Origin: Shewanella aestuarii
GTDB lineage: Bacteria > Pseudomonadota > Gammaproteobacteria > Enterobacterales > Shewanellaceae
DNA: 64,000 nt
Direction of reading: 5' to 3'
Assembly: GCF_014647215.1 (NCBI RefSeq)
Contig: NZ_BMOT01000009.1
Location: 62,001 to 126,000, forward strand
The translations under genes were made by a program, and so were the position numbers. Shown here one piece after another: positions 1 to 10,686 of the stretch; position 1 is the stretch's first letter, and every line of letters starts with the position of its first letter. Below the pieces are notes generated by a model. It saw nothing but the letters and a program-made list of their open reading frames with translations. It was not told where the DNA came from and did no database searches.

Positions 1-669
1 GCGTCATGGGTAGCGGGTGTGGCAACGGTTGATGCCAGTTATCGCGCTAAATTTACCAGAAGTATTGCCCCGAATGTTGATGGACCTTTTAGTGCATTAG
101 ATATCGGCGTGAAGGTGTTCGATAATGATACCAACATTGCGTTTGTTGCCGATCCAGACATGCGCGCCGACACCACAGGTAATTGTACTGCGCCAACCAA
201 TACCTGTGATGCCAAGCGGATCTCAACTCAAGATCTGCGCCATGGTCGTATGCTAATGGACAATACCTATGGGCCTGAAAATGAAATATTGCGCATGCCA
301 ACCTATGCACAATATTGGGATGGTAGTCAGTGGCTGTTAAATACAAATGATAGTTGTAGCATTATCAATGGCAGTTTGACGGGCACCGAAATCTATACAC
401 CGGCGAAAGTCACTGGTGAAATTGTGACTCGTACAGGTAATAGTTCGACAGTATTGGCCGGAAAGACATTATTGCTTTGGCAAAATACTGGAACTAAGCA
501 GTATCGTGGCCAAGTTAACGCGCCTTTAGCTGTTGATAGTTGGCTGCAGTGGTATTGGAACTATGATACCAGCACGCCCAATTTACTGGTTAACCCTCAA
601 GCAAGCGCATTTTTTGGTCGATATCGTGGCCACGATCGGATTATTTATTGGCAAGAGGTGCGTAATTAA
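1..669 (+). CDS. mshQ: MSHA pilus biogenesis protein MshQ, C-terminal part (5' end outside window)
   Basis: The reading frame is open from the first base (GCG TCA TGG...) and ends at TAA 667-669, so only about 222 C-terminal residues are present. The internal GTG at 19 is not a likely true start. The sequence is rich in short beta-type stretches, W/Y and paired Cys (NCTAPTNTC), and ends with GRYRGHDRIIYWQEVRN, which I recognise as the C-terminal domain (DUF6701 type) of the large MshQ protein of mannose-sensitive haemagglutinin pilus clusters. Position agrees: in Shewanella the msh cluster ends with mshQ immediately before mreB on the same strand. MshQ is thought to be a large exported protein of the type IV MSHA pilus system used in attachment. 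The rest of the gene and the msh cluster lie upstream of the window. Confidence 0.8.
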   Translation, partial: ASWVAGVATVDASYRAKFTRSIAPNVDGPFSALDIGVKVFDNDTNIAFVADPDMRADTTGNCTAPTNTCDAKRISTQDLRHGRMLMDNTYGPENEILRMPTYAQYWDGSQWLLNTNDSCSIINGSLTGTEIYTPAKVTGEIVTRTGNSSTVLAGKTLLLWQNTGTKQYRGQVNAPLAVDSWLQWYWNYDTSTPNLLVNPQASAFFGRYRGHDRIIYWQEVRN

Positions 670-847
670 GCAGATATTTTTCTGATTAAAGTTTTTCCTA
701 CGGACGATTTCGGGGTTTTAAGCGCTGTTTTAAAAAAAATATAGCCAGATTAGCAATTGTTAACCCTCCCGGTCTTGTAGATTGCGGGTGTGATTGATAA
801 AGTTAGCTGATTTTTCTTTCTTCTGACTTCACAGAATACAGGCCTGA

Positions 848-1900
<1,053 letters not shown>

Positions 1901-1978
1901 TCAACCCATTAGGCGGTGGTGTTTGTTAGCGCGTAGCCATTGGTAAGTACGACTATCAAGCACACCGCGTAATTTTAT

Positions 1979-2941
1979 ATGAAACCAATTTTTGTACGTG
2001 GTATTTCACATCAATTTCGCTTAACACTGGCAATTATATTGTCGGTGGTATTGTTTGTCTCTAACGATCGCCTTGAGCCTGTTCGCCAATCCCTGTCTTC
2101 CTTATTAAGTCCATTACAATATTTGGCTAATGTTCCAGGATTCATGCTTGACTGGACAGCAGAAGCCTTTGCAACTCGAAACATGCTAGCGGCACAGAAT
2201 AAAATATTGATAGATCAGCAGCTATTGATGTCTGAGCGCTTACAACGATTTGAACATCTGCGACAGGAAAATGAGAGACTCAGAACATTGCTTGGTTCTC
2301 CTGTTCACATGGATTCTCGTAAAGTGGTTGCCGAAGTGATGGAAGTGGCAAGTGATCCTTTTCGTCAATTAGTGGTGCTTAATCAGGGTGAACGCACAGG
2401 GGTTTATGTCGGTCAGCCTGTGGTGGATGCGAAAGGCGTAGTGGGGCAAGTGGTTGACGTTAGTGAGTTAACTAGCCGTGTATTACTTGTGTCAGATACT
2501 ACCCACGGAATACCTGTACGTATCACGCGCAATGATGTCAGAGCCATAGCTAACGGCACGGGTGAGATTGATGAAATTGAGCTACGTCATGTAGCCAAAA
2601 GCACAGACATTATTGCCGGAGATTTATTAGTCACATCTGGTTTGGGAGATCGTTTCCCAGAGGGGTATCCCGTCGCTCGTGTGATGTCAGTTTCTCGTGA
2701 TGATGGCCAAAGTTATGCGGTGATCAATGCGCAGCCTCTGGCGGCATTAGACCGTATTCGTTATGTGTTACTTATCTGGCCCGATGACGTAGATAACAAC
2801 CCTATTATTCCAATCGTGCCGGGTGCTGACGCTAATCTGCCATTAGAAAACACCACCTCGCCAGCAGAAACATCAACAATTGATGCGCCTGTGAATGCCT
2901 CTAACGCTGAAAATTCATTACCCCAAGAGGTGAGTCAATGA
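1979..2941 (+). CDS. mreC: Rod shape-determining protein MreC
   Basis: 320 aa. Bitopic inner-membrane protein of the elongasome that links MreB to periplasmic PBP2/RodA. The N-terminus has one membrane segment (about residues 15-30, LTLAIILSVVLFV). A coiled-coil stretch follows (about 68-103, rich in Q/E/R/L, ending LRQENERLRTLLGS), then the two beta-barrel subdomains that form the periplasmic MreC fold (about 110-265; conserved GxxVGQPVVDAKGVVGQV). The tail (about 270-320) is low-complexity, Pro/Thr/Ala/Asn-rich, as in other gammaproteobacteria. It lies 78 bp after mreB and overlaps mreD by 4 bp (ATGA), which implies coupled translation. Confidence 0.97.
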   Translation: MKPIFVRGISHQFRLTLAIILSVVLFVSNDRLEPVRQSLSSLLSPLQYLANVPGFMLDWTAEAFATRNMLAAQNKILIDQQLLMSERLQRFEHLRQENERLRTLLGSPVHMDSRKVVAEVMEVASDPFRQLVVLNQGERTGVYVGQPVVDAKGVVGQVVDVSELTSRVLLVSDTTHGIPVRITRNDVRAIANGTGEIDEIELRHVAKSTDIIAGDLLVTSGLGDRFPEGYPVARVMSVSRDDGQSYAVINAQPLAALDRIRYVLLIWPDDVDNNPIIPIVPGADANLPLENTTSPAETSTIDAPVNASNAENSLPQEVSQ

Positions 2942-3429
2942 GTGCTCACATAGCTAATGGCCGTTTTGTTGTGTGGCTCACGTTATTCATCGGCATGATG
3001 TTTCAAATTATGCCTCTACCGCATATCGTTGCGGCATGGCGACCTGATTGGTTGCTAATGGTGATGATTTATTGGGCCGTCGCGTTGCCGCATAGGTACA
3101 GTATTCTTACCGCTTGGGTGCTGGGTGTTATGCTCGATGTGCTCTTAGGCGCCACATTAGGGGTAAGAGGGCTCGCGTTTGCGTTAACCATTTACATAGT
3201 GGTGCTGCATTTTCAGCGGATCCGTAACTTCCCTCGCTGGCAGCAAACCATTTTAGTCTCGGTATTTGTGTGCATTTATCATTTGGTGATTTATTGGACT
3301 GAGTTTGCCATTGTTGGCGGTACTCCTTTTAATACCGATATGTTTTTACCGGCATTCTCAAGCATCATCATTTGGTGGTGGATATTTTGGTTTTTACGTA
3401 ATATTCGCCGTCGTTATAAAGTACGTTAA
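2938..3429 (+). CDS. mreD: Rod shape-determining protein MreD
   Basis: 163 aa, highly hydrophobic, with five to six predicted membrane segments. This is typical of MreD, the integral-membrane partner of MreC in the elongasome. Recognisable family features are the N-terminal hydrophobic segment followed by LPHIVAAWRPDWLLMVMIYWAVALPHR, and the middle GVMLDVLLGATLGVRGLAFALTIYIV. The start overlaps the mreC stop by 4 bp (ATGA), so translation is likely coupled. The gene ends just before a short 8-bp tandem repeat. Family assignment rests on sequence and position together. Confidence 0.96.
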   Translation: MSAHIANGRFVVWLTLFIGMMFQIMPLPHIVAAWRPDWLLMVMIYWAVALPHRYSILTAWVLGVMLDVLLGATLGVRGLAFALTIYIVVLHFQRIRNFPRWQQTILVSVFVCIYHLVIYWTEFAIVGGTPFNTDMFLPAFSSIIIWWWIFWFLRNIRRRYKVR

Positions 3430-3462
3430 TACAAAAATACAAAAATACAAAAATACAAAAAT
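3430..3462. repeat. 8-bp tandem repeat, four copies
   Basis: Four uninterrupted copies of ACAAAAAT (3431-3462) begin one base after the mreD stop codon, followed by a degenerate partial copy (ACAATTTA). The unit is AT-rich and lies about 60 bp upstream of the maf start. It could vary in copy number by strand slippage, but no promoter element is clearly linked to it. Confidence 0.9.
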
Positions 3463-3521
3463 ACAATTTAGATTGAAATGTCTAACAAATTCAGAGTTTT
3501 GTTAAAGAGAGTACAATTTAA

Positions 3522-4106
3522 ATGACTTGGGTTTTAGCTTCAACTTCTCCACGACGTAAACAGCTTTTTGACCAGGCTGGATTTTCAATTGCCCACTTTT
3601 CCTTTGAGCAAGTCTCCCCCGACATTGATGAAACCCCTTTTGAAAATGAACCCGCCGCGGATTACGTAGTGCGTCTTGCCTTAGAGAAAGCTCAAGCTGG
3701 CCTGGCGTTAGCAACATCATTTCCCCAAGCTAAAGTCTTAGGCTCTGATACCTCAGTGGTGTTAAAGGGTAAAATTTTAGGCAAACCACAAGATGCTGCC
3801 GATGCGAAACAGATTTTACAGCAGCTTTCAGGGCAGACTCATCAAGTGATGACTGGGGTGGCGGTGACAGATGGAACACACTCTTTTACTCGATTATGTG
3901 TTACCGATGTCAGTTTCTGTCAGATTAGTGACGCTGAAATTGACGCCTATATTGCAACGCAAGAGCCGATGGATAAAGCCGGAGCTTACGGTATTCAGGC
4001 CTTAGGAGGCTGCTTTGTCGAGTCGATTAATGGTAGTTATTCAGCGGTCGTTGGCTTGCCGTTAGTCGAAACAAGACAGTTAATGCAATTGATGGCTAAC
4101 ACGTAA
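3522..4106 (+). CDS. maf: Maf family nucleotide pyrophosphatase (dTTP/UTP type, YhdE)
   Basis: 194 aa, normal Maf length, cytoplasmic. The YhdE branch hydrolyses dTTP/UTP and modified pyrimidine nucleotides to monophosphate plus PPi. The N-terminal motif [17 protein letters not shown] (residues 4-20) carries the SxRR phosphate-binding signature. [21 protein letters not shown] (about 67-87) holds the conserved Asp of the metal site, and DKAGAYGIQ (about 147-155) is the conserved C-terminal loop. The place after mreD and before rng is the same as yhdE in E. coli. The start at 3522 has only a weak AGAGAG-type site in front. The dTTP/UTP specificity is inferred from synteny and the YhdE-like sequence. 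Confidence 0.93.
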   Translation: MTWVLASTSPRRKQLFDQAGFSIAHFSFEQVSPDIDETPFENEPAADYVVRLALEKAQAGLALATSFPQAKVLGSDTSVVLKGKILGKPQDAADAKQILQQLSGQTHQVMTGVAVTDGTHSFTRLCVTDVSFCQISDAEIDAYIATQEPMDKAGAYGIQALGGCFVESINGSYSAVVGLPLVETRQLMQLMANT

Positions 4107-4192
4107 AAACGAATTAATTATTTTAAATTTTCATAGCTCTCTTTATTAATATGTTGAATTGAGAGTCTATGTGACCTGAATACTGGTGGCTT

Positions 4193-5683
4193 ATGAATAT
4201 CAAAGCACAGCGTAAAAAAGGCTCGGAATTACTGATCAATGTTACCCCTACAGAAGCCCGTGTTGCCTTAGTAGAACATGGCGTTTTACAAGAAGTGCAT
4301 ATTGAGCGTCGCATGAAACGCGGCTTAGTAGGCAATATCTATAAAGGTAAAATCAGTCGGGTTTTACCGGGGATGCAGGCCGCTTTTGTTGATATTGGTT
4401 TAGATAAGGCGGCTTTTTTACATGCTTCAGATATTGTGCCGCACACTGAATGTGTTGCCGATGTTGAAAAAGGTAACTTCGTTGTACGTGATATTGCAGA
4501 ACTTGTTCGTCAAGGCCAGGATATCATGGTGCAGGTCGTTAAAGATCCGCTGGGCACTAAAGGGGCTAGATTAACCACAGATATCACCCTGCCATCGCGT
4601 TATTTAGTCTTTATGCCAGGTTCAAGCCATGTAGGCGTATCACAACGGATTGAATTAGAAGAAGAACGCGCACGGCTGAAAAAAATCACCCTGCCTTATG
4701 TGGATGAAGATGGCGGCTTTATCATTCGTACCGCTGCTGAAAACGTCGGTGAAGACGAATTAGCTCAAGATGCCGCATTTTTACGCCGAGTATGGGCGAA
4801 AGTCAGCGAGCGCCGTAAGCGCAAAGGTGCATGTTTACTTTATCAAGACCTAGCCTTACCTGTGCGAATTATTCGTGATTTTGTTGGTACGGAACTCGAT
4901 CATATTCAAGTCGATTCACGCCGCACTTTTGCCGAATTACAACAGTTTGCGCAAGAGTTTATGCCTGAGATTGCGGATAAAATTGAGCACTATGGCGGCC
5001 CGGCACCTATTTTCGAGCTTTACGATGTTGAGAATGAAATTCAACGGGCTCTTGGGCGTAAAGTTGAATTAAAATCAGGTGGCTACCTGATCATAGATCA
5101 AACCGAAGCCATGACTACGGTAGATATCAATACTGGCGCGTTTGTTGGTCATCGTAATCTTGAAGAAACGATTTTCAACACTAACCTTGAAGCCACTCAA
5201 GCCATAGCAAGGCAGCTGAGATTACGTAATCTGGGCGGTATTATTATTATCGACTTTATTGATATGCTTGAAAGCGATCATAAAGCGCGTGTGCTGGAAA
5301 GTCTCAATGCCGCATTAGCGTTAGACAGGGTTAAAACCAGTGTCAGCGGTTTCTCTGGGCTTGGTTTGGTTGAAATGACCCGAAAACGCACCCGTGAAAG
5401 TCTTGAGCATGTTGTCTGTGGTGAATGTCCTGCCTGTTTAGGTACGGGTTCAATGAAGACCATTGAAACTGTGTCCTATGAGATTTTCCGCGAGATCATT
5501 CGTTTAAACCGTGCCTACAAAGCCGATGAGTTTTTGTTATATTGCTCACCGGCGGTATACATGAGTTTAAGTGGCGATGAAAGTCACTTACTTGCAGAAC
5601 TCGAAGTGTACATTGGTAAGCGGATTCGATTACAAAACGAAACCATGTATGCACAAAACAAATATGATGTGGTGATGATGTAG
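4193..5683 (+). CDS. rng: Ribonuclease G
   Basis: 496 aa, about the E. coli length. Endoribonuclease that matures the 5' end of 16S rRNA and decays some mRNAs. An S1-like RNA-binding domain lies at about 40-125 (GLVGNIYKGKISRVLPGMQAAFVDIG). The DNase I-like catalytic centre shows TTVDINTG (D311) and IIIDFIDM (D354), the two Mg-binding Asp residues of the RNase E/G family. A zinc-link-like CGECPAC follows at about 412-418, and the C-terminus is the characteristic DVVMM. It lacks the long unstructured tail of RNase E, so it is Rng rather than Rne. The stop TAG shares its last base with the GTG start candidate of yhdP. Confidence 0.97.
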   Translation: MNIKAQRKKGSELLINVTPTEARVALVEHGVLQEVHIERRMKRGLVGNIYKGKISRVLPGMQAAFVDIGLDKAAFLHASDIVPHTECVADVEKGNFVVRDIAELVRQGQDIMVQVVKDPLGTKGARLTTDITLPSRYLVFMPGSSHVGVSQRIELEEERARLKKITLPYVDEDGGFIIRTAAENVGEDELAQDAAFLRRVWAKVSERRKRKGACLLYQDLALPVRIIRDFVGTELDHIQVDSRRTFAELQQFAQEFMPEIADKIEHYGGPAPIFELYDVENEIQRALGRKVELKSGGYLIIDQTEAMTTVDINTGAFVGHRNLEETIFNTNLEATQAIARQLRLRNLGGIIIIDFIDMLESDHKARVLESLNAALALDRVKTSVSGFSGLGLVEMTRKRTRESLEHVVCGECPACLGTGSMKTIETVSYEIFREIIRLNRAYKADEFLLYCSPAVYMSLSGDESHLLAELEVYIGKRIRLQNETMYAQNKYDVVMM

Positions 5684-8600
5684 TGTCCTTAAAGCACTTG
5701 ACGGACATGGGGCGTATCTTGTTACAAGCACTTGCAATTTTGTTGGTGCTTTTTGCGCTTGGTGTCAGTTTAATTAGGGGATTATTGCCTAAAGTGCCAG
5801 AGGTGCGGCACGAAATATTAACTTATGTTGAAAGCCGTTATGGGGTGTCGTTAGAAATAGGAGAGATATCCGCTAAGTGGCAAGCCTATGGTCCCTCATT
5901 AACGATTAAAAATTTGATTTTACCGCCCCAAACAAACCTACCGGTCACCTTAATTAGCCAGCAGGTGCATATCAAGCTCGATTTCTGGGAGTCATTGTTA
6001 ACCTTATCGCCGCAAATCGAAACCGTCAGTTTTGATAAAGTGCATCTAGCGATTAATTTAGATCAATTACCCAATAACAGCACTGCCGAACAGGTGGTTG
6101 AAGCAACGATTGTCGATAGCAATTTCACCCCAGTGACGAAAAATAGTCTTGACTGGCTATACGCCTTACTCTTAGAGCAGCTTGAGCATTTTTCTATCCA
6201 TGATGTTTCAATTCAGTTGTTCAGTTCGCAACATGACTTTGATCCTATCTATTTAGATAATTTTGTTTGGCTGAATCGAGAGGGTAAACATCAGGGCCAA
6301 GGTTCTGTGTTTATCGACCAAAAAGCGTCAGCGAAAGAGTCCTTATCGTTACAGATAGCGTTGACAGGTAATGGTTATCAAGCGGACAGCATCAGTGGTG
6401 ATATTTATGTTGTTGCGGATGATTTGGATTTAGGTGAATGGGCCTCTAGACGCAAAAATCCACTGATTAACCAAGAAAAAATCACCTTTGAAGGTGTGGT
6501 GAATTTAGAAGCTTGGTTGAAGTTTGAAAACAGAAGTATTCAAGATGGCTTACTTAAATTTACCCCAAGTTGGTTGCAATGGCGTGATACTGCCGCTGCG
6601 ACCAATACAGGGGTGAGGGCATCAACTGAGGTGTCTAATCCGTCTAAAGCTGAAACATTAACTATGTCTTTAGCCCCTATGTCGGACATGCAACGCTTTA
6701 ATATTCAATCGGGTCTATTGACCTGGCAAACTAGCCCAGCAGGTTGGCATATTCAAAGCCATGACTTAGTCATCGAATCTAATCAGCAAACATGGCCGGA
6801 AATGACATTCTCATTAGCCTATCAAAATGAGCAATTTTTTGGTCTGCTAAATCAAATTAATGTGCAAATGCTAGCACCATTATTACCGCTTATACCCAAT
6901 CTTGGGCGTGAACAAGTGGCCTGGTGGCGCGATGTTGATTTACAAGGTGAAATTGGCCCGGTTAAAGTTTACAAAGCACAGAATCAGCCTTGGATTACAA
7001 CCGCTAAATTGAATAAACTTCAATGGCAACCGATTGCGCAGGTACCGGGATTAAGCCCTATCGATATTGAGTTGTCTTGGGTGGATAACATCTTGCAGGT
7101 TGCGTTACCTGAGCAGCAATACCAAATTGACTTTGCGGGCGGATTTAATCAGCCATTAGCCCTTACAGGTAAAGCTCTATCAGCCTATTTTGACTTTAAT
7201 GATATGCGGCTTTTAGCCCCCAACATTCATTTTTTCAATGAAGACATTAACTTGCAAGCCGCCTTAAATATGCACTTTTTAGAGCAAGCCGCTATGGCGC
7301 TTGCTGCGAATATGGATATCTATGATGTGGCTAAAGCCAGCAATTACTTTCCACTAATGGCTATGTCTCCAGGCTTAGTTGATTATTTAACCTCAGGTTT
7401 AAAGGCGGGCAGCATTCATCAGGCTAATGTACTTTGGCGGGGGGAATTTAATCGTTATCCCTACACTGACTTTGATGGCGTATTTCAGGCAGAATTTACC
7501 ATTGCAGATGGGCAGTTTAAGTTTCAACCTGATTGGCCTGCGGTAAAACAACTGGACTTATACGCCCTGTTTGAAAATAAATTAATGGATCTCACCATCA
7601 ACAGCGGCACTTTAGATCGAGTAAAAGTGGATGGTGCAAAGGTTTGGATCCCAGAGTTGGGCGAAAAATCTCTATTAAGGGTGACAGCCGATTTGAACAC
7701 AGATGCTAAGGCTGCGGCACAAGTGATTAACGCTTCGCCATTGCGCCAAAGTGTGGGGGACACTCTAGCAGTCGTACAAGTCAGTAAAGCCATTAACACT
7801 CAGCTAGATTTAGCCATTCCACTTTATGAAGGCGAACCGGCAGTGATTAAAGGGAAGGTGCAATTTGATGATAATCCTGTTTATATTGATAAGCCTGGTA
7901 TCCAACTCAGTCGCGTAAATGGAGAAATTAGTTTTACTAATCATCTTGTTTCAGGACAAAATTTGCATGCCAAATTATTTGACCAAGATTTAACATTTAG
8001 CTTTGCGACCAAAGAGCGCCGCAAACAGTTGGTATTAGAGGTGGATTTTGCTGGTCACTTTTATCTTGGCCAGTTACCGCCATCATTCACCACACCTTTG
8101 AGTGACTATTACCAGGGTAACTTTGACTGGAATGGCCATTTAATGATGATGTTCGGTGAACAAGGTTATAGTTTTCGCGCCCAAGCGGAGAGTGATTTGC
8201 GGGGCGTCAGTTTTTCTCTTCCTGTGCCATACACTAAATCAGTGGATGAAATTAAACCGCTTTCAGTCGAGGTGATGGGTGATAATAAGCAAGCTTCATT
8301 GAGCGTAAAGCTTGCAGAACAGGCCGAATTTTGGGGTGGCTTTGGCAATAATGACGCAAATCACCTGCAGTTTTATGAGTTAATGCTAGGGCGTAAGTTT
8401 AAGTTAGGCGATAGTTTAGTTAAGCAAGATGGTCGTATCACTATCGATATGAATCAAGCCATGTTTGCTGAGTGGCTGCCTATTATTACCCGTTTTACAG
8501 AAACCAAAGCAGATATTCCTATTGCGGAGGCAAATCAGCCTGTATCAGCACTCCCTCCGCTGGTTAAGATAAAAGCCAACATCAGTCAATTTAATGTATT

Positions 8601-9891
8601 GGCTCAAAACTTGACTCAATTTAAGCTTGATGCAGCGCCCATAAACGATATTTGGCGCTTTGATGTTAATGCCGATCAATTTGTCGGAAGAGTCGACTTC
8701 TATAAAAGCTGGCGTGAACAGGGGCTAAAAATTGTGGCAGATAAACTGCACTTATCTCCTCAAATAAACTCGTATTCTAATGACGATTTTAGTCCTGACT
8801 CCCTGATAGATAGCATGCCGCCTTTAGCGATAGATGTGGATGATTTTAAAGTATATGACATGCAGTTTGGTCATCTAGAAATGCAAGCAACGCCTTATGC
8901 TGAAGGATATCGTTTCCAAACAATCTCTTTATCACATCCTTCGTCAAATGTTACGGCACAAGCGAAAGGCGTATGGCGCAAGACTGACGATAACACCCTG
9001 ACTCAGTTTGATGTCAGTTTAAAAGCGGATAAATTCGATGAGTTAGCTACGATGCTGGGGATTAATCCTGGATTAAAAGATGCTCCGCTTACGTTGGATG
9101 GGGATATATCATGGCAAGGCGCGCCTTATAGTTTTTCGCTTAAAACCCTTGATGGCAAGATAAAATTTGATTTTGGTAAAGGGCATTTATCTGAAATTAG
9201 CGATAAAGGTGCGCGAATCTTTTCTTTATTCAGCTTAGATTCTATTTTACGAAAATTGTCCTTTGATTTTTCAGATGTATTTGGTTCAGGTTTATACTTT
9301 GACAGTTTTCAAGGTAATTTAGAGATAACAAACGGTGTGGTCAAAACTACCGACACAGAAATAGATACCGTAGCAGGCGATATGAAAGTGCGAGGTTACA
9401 CCGACTTAACCACCCAAAGTTTGAATTATGATGTGCGTTTTCTACCGCAACTTGCTTCGAGTGTACCTACTGTGGTGTTTTTAAGTACCAGCGCGTGGAC
9501 CTTAGGGATTGGAGCGTTTGCGCTGACAAAAGTATTAGAGCCAGTGATCGAAGTTATCTCTGAAATTCGTTTTAGAATTACGGGCACCATGGATAACCCT
9601 GAAATTCAAGAATTGGAGCGTAAAAGTAAAGAGATCGAAATCCCTGAATCAATTCTTCGCGAAAAAGGGATTTTACCCGCAACAGATGGTCAAGATAGTA
9701 AGTCAAATGAAGCGCAGCCATCGACCAACGTAGAGCCTCAAAAGTCATCAGCCACCCCGCAGGAAACTGACAATATCAAGGTAAGTTACCTGCGACATGT
9801 GAAAAAGGACAGTCATGCAAATCAGTTTGTTACAGTGTCAAAGCAGTCGCGACGTTCAGGCGAATTTAGCCTATATCGACACGCAGCTTAA
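5683..9891 (+). CDS. yhdP: YhdP family AsmA-like inter-membrane lipid transport protein
   Basis: 1402 aa from GTG 5683 (this G is the last base of the rng stop); ATG 5707, eight codons later, is an alternative start. One N-terminal membrane helix (about residues 10-30) anchors a very long periplasmic beta-rich body, ending in an AsmA-like C-terminal domain (about 1140-1310) containing FDFGKGHLSEISDKGARIFSLFSLDSI. This matches the YhdP/TIGR02099 family, which forms bridge-like proteins for phospholipid movement from inner to outer membrane with TamB and YdbH. E. coli YhdP is shorter (about 1266 aa). The extra length includes a Ser/Gln-rich tail of about 70 residues whose last 26 codons overlap the following amidase gene by 77 bp. 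Confidence 0.92.
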   Translation: MSLKHLTDMGRILLQALAILLVLFALGVSLIRGLLPKVPEVRHEILTYVESRYGVSLEIGEISAKWQAYGPSLTIKNLILPPQTNLPVTLISQQVHIKLDFWESLLTLSPQIETVSFDKVHLAINLDQLPNNSTAEQVVEATIVDSNFTPVTKNSLDWLYALLLEQLEHFSIHDVSIQLFSSQHDFDPIYLDNFVWLNREGKHQGQGSVFIDQKASAKESLSLQIALTGNGYQADSISGDIYVVADDLDLGEWASRRKNPLINQEKITFEGVVNLEAWLKFENRSIQDGLLKFTPSWLQWRDTAAATNTGVRASTEVSNPSKAETLTMSLAPMSDMQRFNIQSGLLTWQTSPAGWHIQSHDLVIESNQQTWPEMTFSLAYQNEQFFGLLNQINVQMLAPLLPLIPNLGREQVAWWRDVDLQGEIGPVKVYKAQNQPWITTAKLNKLQWQPIAQVPGLSPIDIELSWVDNILQVALPEQQYQIDFAGGFNQPLALTGKALSAYFDFNDMRLLAPNIHFFNEDINLQAALNMHFLEQAAMALAANMDIYDVAKASNYFPLMAMSPGLVDYLTSGLKAGSIHQANVLWRGEFNRYPYTDFDGVFQAEFTIADGQFKFQPDWPAVKQLDLYALFENKLMDLTINSGTLDRVKVDGAKVWIPELGEKSLLRVTADLNTDAKAAAQVINASPLRQSVGDTLAVVQVSKAINTQLDLAIPLYEGEPAVIKGKVQFDDNPVYIDKPGIQLSRVNGEISFTNHLVSGQNLHAKLFDQDLTFSFATKERRKQLVLEVDFAGHFYLGQLPPSFTTPLSDYYQGNFDWNGHLMMMFGEQGYSFRAQAESDLRGVSFSLPVPYTKSVDEIKPLSVEVMGDNKQASLSVKLAEQAEFWGGFGNNDANHLQFYELMLGRKFKLGDSLVKQDGRITIDMNQAMFAEWLPIITRFTETKADIPIAEANQPVSALPPLVKIKANISQFNVLAQNLTQFKLDAAPINDIWRFDVNADQFVGRVDFYKSWREQGLKIVADKLHLSPQINSYSNDDFSPDSLIDSMPPLAIDVDDFKVYDMQFGHLEMQATPYAEGYRFQTISLSHPSSNVTAQAKGVWRKTDDNTLTQFDVSLKADKFDELATMLGINPGLKDAPLTLDGDISWQGAPYSFSLKTLDGKIKFDFGKGHLSEISDKGARIFSLFSLDSILRKLSFDFSDVFGSGLYFDSFQGNLEITNGVVKTTDTEIDTVAGDMKVRGYTDLTTQSLNYDVRFLPQLASSVPTVVFLSTSAWTLGIGAFALTKVLEPVIEVISEIRFRITGTMDNPEIQELERKSKEIEIPESILREKGILPATDGQDSKSNEAQPSTNVEPQKSSATPQETDNIKVSYLRHVKKDSHANQFVTVSKQSRRSGEFSLYRHAA

Positions 9892-10648
9892 ACAATTACC
9901 CAGACAAATTAATCAGGCGCAACTGGTGGTGTTACCCGAATGCTGTTTGCTGTTCGGTGGCCATGAATCACAACAGTTGCAATACGCGGGCACAGAGGAT
10001 GACGGTGAGCTGAAACAAGCTCTAGCTACCTTAGCACAACGTTATCAAGTGTATATGGTGGCAGGCACTATCCCAATGCGCGCAGATGATCATCGCGTGT
10101 ATAGCCGCAGTTACTTATTCAGCGATAATGGTGAAACACTCGGCTCTTACGATAAGTTACACTTATTTGATGTCGATGTTGCTGATGGCACTAAAACCTA
10201 TCGAGAAAGTGATACTTTCCATCCGGGGTCACGCATTACGGTGGTGGATACACCGTTTGGTAAAGTGGGTTTGGCCATTTGTTATGATATTCGTTTTCCA
10301 GATTTGTTTCGCGCAATGCGTCTTGCAGGGGCGGAGATCATTGCCTTACCATCAGCCTTTACCAAAGTGACAGGCGAAGCGCACTGGCAGGTGTTATTAC
10401 AGGCCAGAGCGATTGAAACTCAATGTTATGTTTTAGGCGCTGGCCAGTGGGGACAACATAATCAAGGCAGCCGTGAAACTTGGGGTCATAGTATGATTAT
10501 TGACCCATGGGGCAAGGTGATTGCTGAACTTCCAGAAGGATTAGGTTGGGTTCAAGCTGAAATAGATTTACAACAAATGACAAAAATACGCCAACAAATG
10601 CCTGTGTTAGGGCATAATCGTTTTATTGAACCCATGCTTGCAAAATAG
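9815..10648 (+). CDS. Carbon-nitrogen hydrolase (nitrilase superfamily), NIT1/YbeM-like, probable deaminated-glutathione amidase
   Basis: 277 aa, cytoplasmic. The nitrilase Glu-Lys-Cys triad is visible as E42 (LPECC), K114 (YDKLHLFD) and C156 (AICYDIRFPDLFR). The YDKLHLFDVDV...YRESDTFHPG block is characteristic of the NIT1/YbeM branch, which hydrolyses the amide of deaminated glutathione as a repair reaction; substrate is inferred from family only. The start at ATG 9815 is supported by an AAAGGA site just upstream and by family alignment (MQISLLQCQSS), although it lies 77 bp inside the end of yhdP. In E. coli no such gene lies between yhdP and tldD. Confidence 0.9.
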   Translation: MQISLLQCQSSRDVQANLAYIDTQLKQLPRQINQAQLVVLPECCLLFGGHESQQLQYAGTEDDGELKQALATLAQRYQVYMVAGTIPMRADDHRVYSRSYLFSDNGETLGSYDKLHLFDVDVADGTKTYRESDTFHPGSRITVVDTPFGKVGLAICYDIRFPDLFRAMRLAGAEIIALPSAFTKVTGEAHWQVLLQARAIETQCYVLGAGQWGQHNQGSRETWGHSMIIDPWGKVIAELPEGLGWVQAEIDLQQMTKIRQQMPVLGHNRFIEPMLAK

Positions 10649-10686
10649 CAAGTGGGGGCTGATTAGATTGAATAAAGAGAATATTA

